Shown: one piece after another, positions 58,114 to 64,000 of the stretch
How positions within the stretch are numbered: the first letter of the stretch is position 1
How the letters are laid out: every line of letters begins with the position of its first letter
Source: Egibacter rhizosphaerae
Lineage (GTDB): Bacteria; Actinomycetota; Nitriliruptoria; Euzebyales; Egibacteraceae
Assembly: GCF_004322855.1 (NCBI RefSeq)
Contig: NZ_CP036402.1
Coordinates: forward strand, 2,604,001 to 2,668,000
Reading direction: 5' to 3'
Length of the DNA stretch: 64,000 nucleotides
Translations under genes and position numbers: made by a program
The notes under the pieces: generated by a model
What the model was told of the DNA's origin: nothing
What the model saw: only the letters and a program-made list of their open reading frames with translations
Database searches by the model: none

Positions 58114-61100
58114 ACGGCACGCCTCGTCACAGCTGGTCGACACTGCACGCGGGGTTGCGAGCCGTTGCCGTGCTCACCGCGCTGGTCCTCGTCGCCGCGC
58201 TCCTGCCCCCCGCCGATCCTGCGCGCGCCGGCAGCGGGTTCTCCTCCGACGCCTTCGATGACGGGCTCGGGTCGATGTGGTCGGTGGTGGACCCGCTGGG
58301 CGACGGCTCGGTCGAGGTGAACGACGGCGCGCTGCGGCTCGGCGTGCCCGCGGGGGTGAACCACAACCCGTGGGTGGACAACGACACCGTACGGGTGATG
58401 CAGGCCGGTGGCGACGAGGTCGATCTGGCAGCGACCTTCTCTTCCGTGCCGAGCCAGCGGTATCAGATGCAAGGGCTCGTCGTCCAAGGTCCCTCCGGCG
58501 AATACCTGCGGTTCGATGTCCACCACGACGGGTCCCGACTGCGCGGGTACGCGGCCTCTATCGACGACAACGACGGCCAGGTGCGGGTCAACTCGGTGCT
58601 GCCTGCCGTCCCGTCGGGCACACGGCTGCACCTGCGGGTCGTGCGCAACGGTGATGACTGGACCTTTCAGCGGGCCTACGGCGACGCTGAATGGGTGAGC
58701 ATCGGTGGTTTCACCCACGGTCTCGACGTCGAGAGCGCCGGTCCGTTCGTCGGCAACTACGGGCTCAGTTCGGGCAGCGCACCGGCCTACACCGCGGTGG
58801 TCGAGACGTTCGTGTCGGCCGACGATCCGTTGGACTCGCCGGGTGAGCCCGACGAGCCTGAAGAACCCGAGGAGCCGGACGATCCTGAAGAGCCCGGCGA
58901 CCCGGACGACCCCGATGACCCCGGCGAACCCGACCCGACCGAACCGGACCCCGACGAGCCCCCTGAGCCGGATGACCCGCCGGAACCCGATCCCGAACCC
59001 TCGGAGCCACCCGGCCCCCCGACCATCGGCGAGGTCGCCGCCGAACCGGACACCTCCGAGGCGACCGTCACGTGGCTGACCGATCAGCCCGCCACCAGCC
59101 GAGTCGACTTCGGGCCAACAGCCGACTACGGCGCGAGCGTCAGCGCGGATGACCTCGTGACCGAGCACGCGCTCGAGATGTCCGACCTCGAGTGCGAGGC
59201 GACGTACCACTACCAGGTGCGTTCGACCAGCGAAGCTGGACTCGAGGGGGTCAGCGACGACGGGACGTTCGCAACCAACGAGTGCCCCGAGTCGGATGAA
59301 CCCGGGGAACCGGATCCTGATCCCGAGAACCCCGACGATCCCGAGAACCCCGACGATCCCGGGGACCCCGACGATCCCGGGGACCCCGACGATCCCGATG
59401 ACCCGGACGATCCCGGGGACCCCGACGATCCCGACGACCCCGAGGAGCCTGGGGAGCCGGAGGACCCGGGGGATGACGACCCGGCACCGACGATCCGTTC
59501 GGATGCGTTCGACACGTCCCTCGACACCGATCTGTGGACGATCACCGACCCTGCCGGCGACGGCACCATCACCGTGGAGGACGGACGTCTGCGCCTCACT
59601 GCCCCGGGCGGTTCGAACCACACACCGGGCGTCGACGACCGGGCGCCACGGGTCATCCAGGCGGCCCCCGACGAGGACTTCACCGTGATCCTGCGGTTTG
59701 ACTCGCCGGTGACCCAGCGCTTCCAGCTTCAAGGCCTCGTCGTCGAGGGTGCCGACGGGCAGCGGCTCCGATTCGAGACGCACCACAACGGCTCGTCCGT
59801 GCGTGCCTTCGCGACGAACATCACATCGACGAGCGAAACCGTACGGGTGAACGCCAGTGGGGTCTCCGGCGCGCCGACCTACCTGCGCGTGACGCGCAGC
59901 GGCGACCAGTGGTCCCTCGCCCGCTCGGCCGACGGCGCTGCGTGGAGCACGGCGGGGTCGTTCACCCGGCAGATCGAGGTGACGGGCGTCGGGCCCTTCG
60001 TGGGCAACTACGACGCCGGCGGTGACGCGCCGGCGCACACCGCGTTGGTCGACTACTTCCTGAACCCCGCCGATCCCCTGGAGCCCCCGGACCCGGGGCC
60101 CGATCCGGACCCCGAGCCCGATCCCGATCCGGACCCCGAGCCCGATCCGGACCCCGAGCCCGATCCGGACCCCGAGCCCGATCCGGACCCGGAACCCGAT
60201 CCGGATCCCGAACCCTCCGCCGTGGTGCGGGACGCGTTCGCCCGGAACAACCTCGACCCCGACCGCTGGACGTGGGTCGACCCGGCTGGGGGAGGCAGCC
60301 TGGAGCTGGCTGGCGCCAACGACGGCCAGCTGCGACTGGGGGTCCCGGCGGGCGCCAACCACACACCCGGGGTCAACGATCGCTCCCCTCGGGTCCTGCA
60401 CCAAGTGCCCGATGAGGACTTCGACGTCGCCGCACGTTTCGACAGCACGGTGACGGCGGGTTGGCAGCTTCAAGGCCTCGTCGTCGAGAGCGTCGACGGG
60501 CGGCGCCTGCGCATCGAGATCCACCACACCGGGTCCAAGGTCCGCGCCTTCGCGTCCACGGTCGCCGGTGGGCAGGAAACCGTACGGGTGCACACCGACG
60601 CTCCCGGCGCCAGCTACCTGCGTGTCCGGCGTGAGGGGGACGCGTGGACGGTCCTCACCTCCACCGACGGGTCCACGTGGGCCACCGCCGGCTCGTTCGT
60701 CCAGCCACTCGAGGTGACGTCGGTCGGCCCATTCGTCGGCAACTACTCCGCCAGCGGCAACGCGCCCGCGCACACCGCCGTCATCGACTGGATCGGCGAC
60801 CCCGACGCACCGCCGGATCCCGCGCCGGAACCCGACGAGCTGCCGCCACTGGTGTACCGGGTCACGCCGTCCGTGGGGGAGACGACCGCGACGATCGCGT
60901 GGGCCACCGACGAGCCCGCCGCCGCCACGCTGGACTGGGGGCCCACGCCTGAAGCCACGGCCGGCTCCATCGACGTCTCCACCGCCCGATACCGCCAGGG
61001 CCGCACGATCACCGACCTCGATCCCGACAGCACCTACTACGCGATGGTCACGAGCACGGACGAGGGCGGACGTAGCAGCACGGTGGGGCCACTGTCGTTC

Positions 61101-62093
61101 ACCACCGGTGAGACCGCCGAGGAACTAGACATCGAGGCGTGGTACGGCGACGAGCAGGTCGTCGGCACCGTCGGCCGACCCCAGGAGCGCGTCAACGTGC
61201 TCGGTCGCGTCGAGACACCCGAGACCGTGTCCTCGTTGACGTTCCGGCTCAACGGCGGCCCGTCCCGCACGTTGGGCGTCGGGCCGAACACACGCCGACT
61301 CCAGGACGAGGGGGACTTCAACGTCGACCTCGCATGGGAGGAGCTCGCACTCGGTGCCAACACCATCGAGATCTCCGCGACCGACACCACCGGGGCGTCC
61401 ACGACCGAGACCGTGACCGTCGAGCGCGCTCCCGACACCACCTGGCCGCTGCCGACTGCCGCGGACTGGAGCGAGCCCGACGCGGTGACCGGCCAGGCGA
61501 TGCCGGTCGACGGTCTCTGGGGAATCGACGACGATGGCGCGCGGTCCGAGCAGATGGGCTACGACCGGTTGCTCGCGATCGGCGACGTCGAGTGGGACGA
61601 CTTCGAGGCGGCGACCACCGTCCGTGTCGACGCGCTCGACTCGCGGGGTTGGTCACATCCGAGCGTCGCGCCCGCCGTCGGTTTCGTCGTCCGCTGGCAG
61701 GGCCACAGCGCCTGGGGCAGCCAGCAGCCGCGCTATGGGTACTTCCCGCTCGGGGCCTTGCCGATCTACAACTTCGCATCCGGCCGCGGGTGGGAGATCT
61801 GGGGCAACAACCCGAACGGCACCATGCCCACCCAGATCGTCGAGGATCGGAGCGGCGCGTCCCTCGAGTTGGCCACGACCTACGAGCTCCGCACGCGGGT
61901 CGAGACCACGCCGACCGGGTCGCGCTACTCGTTCAAGTATTGGCCGGAGGGGGAGGCCGAGCCGGGGGGCTGGAGCCTCACGATGGATCAGACCGAGGTG
62001 AACGACCTCGACCGCGGCTCGTTGCTGTTGCTCGCCCACCACGTGGATGCCGTGTTCGGGCCCGTCACCGTGACTCCGCTGGAGGACTCATGA
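58110..62093 (+). CDS. 1327-residue secreted multidomain protein inside the sugar operon
   Basis: A signal peptide (VAVLTALVLVAALLPPADPA) is followed by three related beta-sandwich domains of about 190 residues, at about 42-240, 465-650 and 710-895. They open SDAFDDGLGSMWSVVDPLGD, SDAFDTSLDTDLWTITDPAG and RDAFARNNLDPDRWTWVDPA and share QLQGLVVEG..G..LRFE-type strands. This resembles the DUF1349/LamG-like group. Fibronectin-type or PAP-N-like domains (EATVTWLTDQPATSRVDFGP and TATIAWATDEPAAATLDWGP) and a C-terminal lectin-like domain (WSHPSVAPAVGFVVRWQGHS) follow. Asp/Pro/Glu linkers separate them. No catalytic domain is recognised. It starts in an ATGA overlap with the methyltransferase gene. 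Confidence 0.8.
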   Translation: MNGTPRHSWSTLHAGLRAVAVLTALVLVAALLPPADPARAGSGFSSDAFDDGLGSMWSVVDPLGDGSVEVNDGALRLGVPAGVNHNPWVDNDTVRVMQAGGDEVDLAATFSSVPSQRYQMQGLVVQGPSGEYLRFDVHHDGSRLRGYAASIDDNDGQVRVNSVLPAVPSGTRLHLRVVRNGDDWTFQRAYGDAEWVSIGGFTHGLDVESAGPFVGNYGLSSGSAPAYTAVVETFVSADDPLDSPGEPDEPEEPEEPDDPEEPGDPDDPDDPGEPDPTEPDPDEPPEPDDPPEPDPEPSEPPGPPTIGEVAAEPDTSEATVTWLTDQPATSRVDFGPTADYGASVSADDLVTEHALEMSDLECEATYHYQVRSTSEAGLEGVSDDGTFATNECPESDEPGEPDPDPENPDDPENPDDPGDPDDPGDPDDPDDPDDPGDPDDPDDPEEPGEPEDPGDDDPAPTIRSDAFDTSLDTDLWTITDPAGDGTITVEDGRLRLTAPGGSNHTPGVDDRAPRVIQAAPDEDFTVILRFDSPVTQRFQLQGLVVEGADGQRLRFETHHNGSSVRAFATNITSTSETVRVNASGVSGAPTYLRVTRSGDQWSLARSADGAAWSTAGSFTRQIEVTGVGPFVGNYDAGGDAPAHTALVDYFLNPADPLEPPDPGPDPDPEPDPDPDPEPDPDPEPDPDPEPDPDPEPDPDPEPSAVVRDAFARNNLDPDRWTWVDPAGGGSLELAGANDGQLRLGVPAGANHTPGVNDRSPRVLHQVPDEDFDVAARFDSTVTAGWQLQGLVVESVDGRRLRIEIHHTGSKVRAFASTVAGGQETVRVHTDAPGASYLRVRREGDAWTVLTSTDGSTWATAGSFVQPLEVTSVGPFVGNYSASGNAPAHTAVIDWIGDPDAPPDPAPEPDELPPLVYRVTPSVGETTATIAWATDEPAAATLDWGPTPEATAGSIDVSTARYRQGRTITDLDPDSTYYAMVTSTDEGGRSSTVGPLSFTTGETAEELDIEAWYGDEQVVGTVGRPQERVNVLGRVETPETVSSLTFRLNGGPSRTLGVGPNTRRLQDEGDFNVDLAWEELALGANTIEISATDTTGASTTETVTVERAPDTTWPLPTAADWSEPDAVTGQAMPVDGLWGIDDDGARSEQMGYDRLLAIGDVEWDDFEAATTVRVDALDSRGWSHPSVAPAVGFVVRWQGHSAWGSQQPRYGYFPLGALPIYNFASGRGWEIWGNNPNGTMPTQIVEDRSGASLELATTYELRTRVETTPTGSRYSFKYWPEGEAEPGGWSLTMDQTEVNDLDRGSLLLLAHHVDAVFGPVTVTPLEDS

Positions 62094-63157
62094 CGGTCAT
62101 GCCTCGCCTCACGATCGGGCTGCCCGTGTACAACGGTGCCGATCTGCTGCCGGGCACCCTCGACTCGCTGCTGGCGCAGACTTGGGGCGACTTCGAGATC
62201 TTCGTCAGCGACAACGGCTCGACGGACCGCTCGGTCGAGGTGGCTCGGGCGTACGCAGGAACCGACCCTCGCGTACGGGTGTTCGCGCACGACCGCAACC
62301 GAGGAGCGGCCTGGAACTACAACTTCACCGTCTGGGCCACCCACAGCGAGCTGTTCAAATGGGCGCCGCACGACGACCGCTACGAGCCCACCTACCTCGA
62401 GCGCTGCGTGGCCGCCCTCGACGCGGACCCGACCGCCGTGTTGGCCCAGGCACGCCCGGTCGACGTCGACGTTGACGGACGCGTGCTCAAGCGCTGGGAG
62501 CCGTATGCACGCGGTACCGCGCCCGACGTGCGACGGCGGTTCCGCAGCGTCGCCACGACGTGGTGGCACTGCCTTCCCATCATTGGCGTGATCCGGAGGC
62601 CGATCCTGCAGCAAACCGGCCTCATCGGTTCCTACGAGTCCTCCGATGGCGTGCTGCTCGCGGAGTTGTCGCTCTACGGCACTTTCGTCGAGCTCGACGA
62701 GGGACTGCTCCTGCACACCGAGCACCCAGGCCGGTCGATGCGCGCCCACGCCTCTCGCAAGACCCGAGGGGAGTGGTTCGACCCGGAGCTCGCGGGCTCG
62801 GTCACGTTCTCCAAGTTCCGCCACGCCCGCGAGCTGGCCGCTGCCGTCCACCGGGCGCGGCTGCCCGTGGCCACGCAGCTCGCGATCGCCTCGGATGCTC
62901 CGGGATGGGCTTGGCACTGGCGCAGCCGACTCACGCGGGAAGCCCTCGGGGGTCTGCGCGACATCGCACGCCGACGCATCGCTGAGCGCCGGAACGCGAA
63001 CAATCGCGAGGGCGCGCGTCCGGACACCCATGCGGACGCTGTGCACGACCCTGAGGTCAGGTCCGGCTCGGGAAGCCTGGGCGAACGTGCGCGTTCAACC
63101 GTGCCCGGCCTCACGGGGGAGTCCACAAGGGAACGCGCGACCCCGAGAGGCTCGTGA
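62090..63157 (+). CDS. Family 2 glycosyltransferase
   Basis: The 355-residue protein has the GT2 start PRLTIGLPVYNGADLLPGTL, FEIFVSDNGSTDRSVEVARA and an acidic metal-site region with FKWAPHDDRYEPTYLERCVA. Its acceptor region is SYESSDGVLLAELSLYGTF. The C-terminal 60 residues are low-complexity and probably disordered. The ATG overlaps the stop of the secreted protein gene. It likely adds a sugar to the repeat unit that the following flippase exports. Confidence 0.86.
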   Translation: MTVMPRLTIGLPVYNGADLLPGTLDSLLAQTWGDFEIFVSDNGSTDRSVEVARAYAGTDPRVRVFAHDRNRGAAWNYNFTVWATHSELFKWAPHDDRYEPTYLERCVAALDADPTAVLAQARPVDVDVDGRVLKRWEPYARGTAPDVRRRFRSVATTWWHCLPIIGVIRRPILQQTGLIGSYESSDGVLLAELSLYGTFVELDEGLLLHTEHPGRSMRAHASRKTRGEWFDPELAGSVTFSKFRHARELAAAVHRARLPVATQLAIASDAPGWAWHWRSRLTREALGGLRDIARRRIAERRNANNREGARPDTHADAVHDPEVRSGSGSLGERARSTVPGLTGESTRERATPRGS

Positions 63158-64000
63158 CGAGCCCGGTGGCCCATCCGGCCACCGGAGCCTCCTCGGGGCG
63201 ACCCGGCGAAGGCGCGGTCGCCGGCGCCCGCTGGCTCACGGTCGCGCAGGTGGTCACCCAGGTCACGCGCACGGGCGTACAGATCCTCCTGGCGAGGCTC
63301 CTGCTCCCCAGCGACTTCGGGTTGATGGCGATGGCCCTGGTGGTCACCAACTTCCTCGACATCTTCCGCGACCTCGGTACGCGCGCCGCGATCATCCAGC
63401 GCCGTGAGGTCACGCCGACCATCCTGTCGAGCCTGTTCTACGTGAACGTCGGGTTCGGCGTGGCATTGAGCCTCGGCGTCGCACTCCTCGCCCCACTGGC
63501 TGCGGCCTTGTTGGGTGACGGCAACGTGACTCCCGTGCTGCAGGTGCTCGGCCTCTCGATCGCGCTGTCGTCCTTCGGTCTCGTGCAACTCGGCCTCCTG
63601 TACCGGGACATGCGATACCGCTGGATCGGCGCCCTGCACGTGACGAGTGCGCTGGTGCAAGCGGGGGTCTCCGTCGGGCTCGCGCTCAGCGGCTTCGGCG
63701 TCTGGTCGTTGGTCGGCGGCACGCTGGCAGGGGCTCTGGCCAGCACCTTGTTGGCATGGCTCGCGAGCTCGTGGCGACCGAGCTGGTCCTTCTCGGCATC
63801 CGAGGTGCGCTCGGTCTGGTCGTTCAGCCTCAACCTGAGCGGCAGCCACCTGGTGGGATTCCTCGTCGGCAACCTCGACAAGGTCATCATCGGACGGCTC
63901 CTGGGGACGACCTCACTCGGCTACTACACGCTGGCGCAGCGGATCCTGATGTATCCGATCCGATCCATCACGCAGATGGCCCAGGAGGTGCTGCTGCCGA
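63154..64000 (+). CDS. Polysaccharide flippase / lipopolysaccharide exporter of the MOP family (partial, runs off the window)
   Basis: Read from a GTG that overlaps the stop of the previous gene as GTGA, the 282 codons in the window encode a hydrophobic protein with many membrane helices. Family blocks of the WzxC/polysaccharide-synthesis group are visible: GARWLTVAQVVTQVTRTGVQ, then LLLPSDFGLMAMALVVTNFL, DLGTRAAIIQRREVTPTILS and, near the edge, GNLDKVIIGRLLGTTSLGYY with TLAQRI. The protein flips lipid-linked repeat units across the membrane. The C-terminus is outside the window. Confidence 0.88.
   Translation, partial: MTSPVAHPATGASSGRPGEGAVAGARWLTVAQVVTQVTRTGVQILLARLLLPSDFGLMAMALVVTNFLDIFRDLGTRAAIIQRREVTPTILSSLFYVNVGFGVALSLGVALLAPLAAALLGDGNVTPVLQVLGLSIALSSFGLVQLGLLYRDMRYRWIGALHVTSALVQAGVSVGLALSGFGVWSLVGGTLAGALASTLLAWLASSWRPSWSFSASEVRSVWSFSLNLSGSHLVGFLVGNLDKVIIGRLLGTTSLGYYTLAQRILMYPIRSITQMAQEVLLP

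Noticed and set aside
60060-60220. CCCGATCCGGAC-type repeats as a regulatory or CRISPR repeat
   Set aside because: They are in-frame Asp/Pro/Glu linker codons of the secreted protein.

Overview
The window is high-GC (about 70%) DNA with dense, overlapping genes and actinobacterial hallmarks: a mycothiol glycosyltransferase (mshA) next to a YbjN-domain gene, an RsiG-type anti-sigma factor, an HTH gene followed by an HbhA-like coiled-coil gene, CWB2 cell-wall-binding repeats and very acidic secreted proteins. I infer an actinobacterium, possibly a deep-branching and salt-adapted lineage such as the Nitriliruptoria. That placement rests on gene content and composition only.

Layout. (1) 1-9.3 kb is a core, housekeeping-like block on the plus strand: the tail of a probable M23 peptidase, an RsiG-like protein, L-asparaginase II, XRE regulator, HbhA-like protein, MshA, YbjN protein, a degenerate methyltransferase, ProC and a small Cys-rich protein. 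A secreted trypsin with CWB2 repeats converges on it. (2) 9.5-11.4 kb holds an acidic surface protein and a GT2 enzyme. (3) 11.4-25.4 kb is the most interesting part, a composite lasso-peptide (RiPP) locus. It has two precursor genes (A1 at 16286-16450 minus, A2 at 23609-23740 plus), two single-domain asparagine-synthetase-like cyclases, three PqqD/RRE domains, and one B2 protease and one ABC exporter that appear to be shared. It also carries three HprK-like kinases, an APH-like kinase, a nucleotidyltransferase and a phosphoribosyltransferase-PqqD fusion broken by a frameshift at a C5 run. (4) 25.5-34 kb encodes polysaccharide assembly: a GT2-GT4 fusion, Wzz-like and Wzy-like proteins, an FrhB-like protein, a pyruvyl transferase and a protein with a ParB-like C-terminus. 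(5) 34-48 kb holds four large secreted proteins with different N-terminal modules (LamG or CWB2) joined to one almost identical C-terminal domain of about 400 residues of unknown function. One of them carries three 744-bp tandem LamG repeats. An IS256-family element with clear ends and an 8-bp target duplication sits between two of them. (6) 48-50 kb has two GT2 enzymes. (7) 50.6-64 kb is a tightly coupled operon for branched or deoxy sugars and surface glycan: four C-methyltransferase paralogues, glucose-1-phosphate cytidylyltransferase, PIG-L deacetylase, SDR epimerase, a 1327-residue secreted protein, GT2 and a flippase cut by the window end.

How the parts work together. Regions 4-7 look like a capsule or exopolysaccharide locus that makes nucleotide sugars, assembles and flips the repeat unit, and supplies surface proteins that may bind or process the glycan. 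Region 3 probably makes two lasso peptides. A2 ends in Ser and lies in the same gene group as an HprK-like kinase, as in the paeninodin-type phosphorylated lasso peptides. No rRNA, tRNA or CRISPR array was seen.
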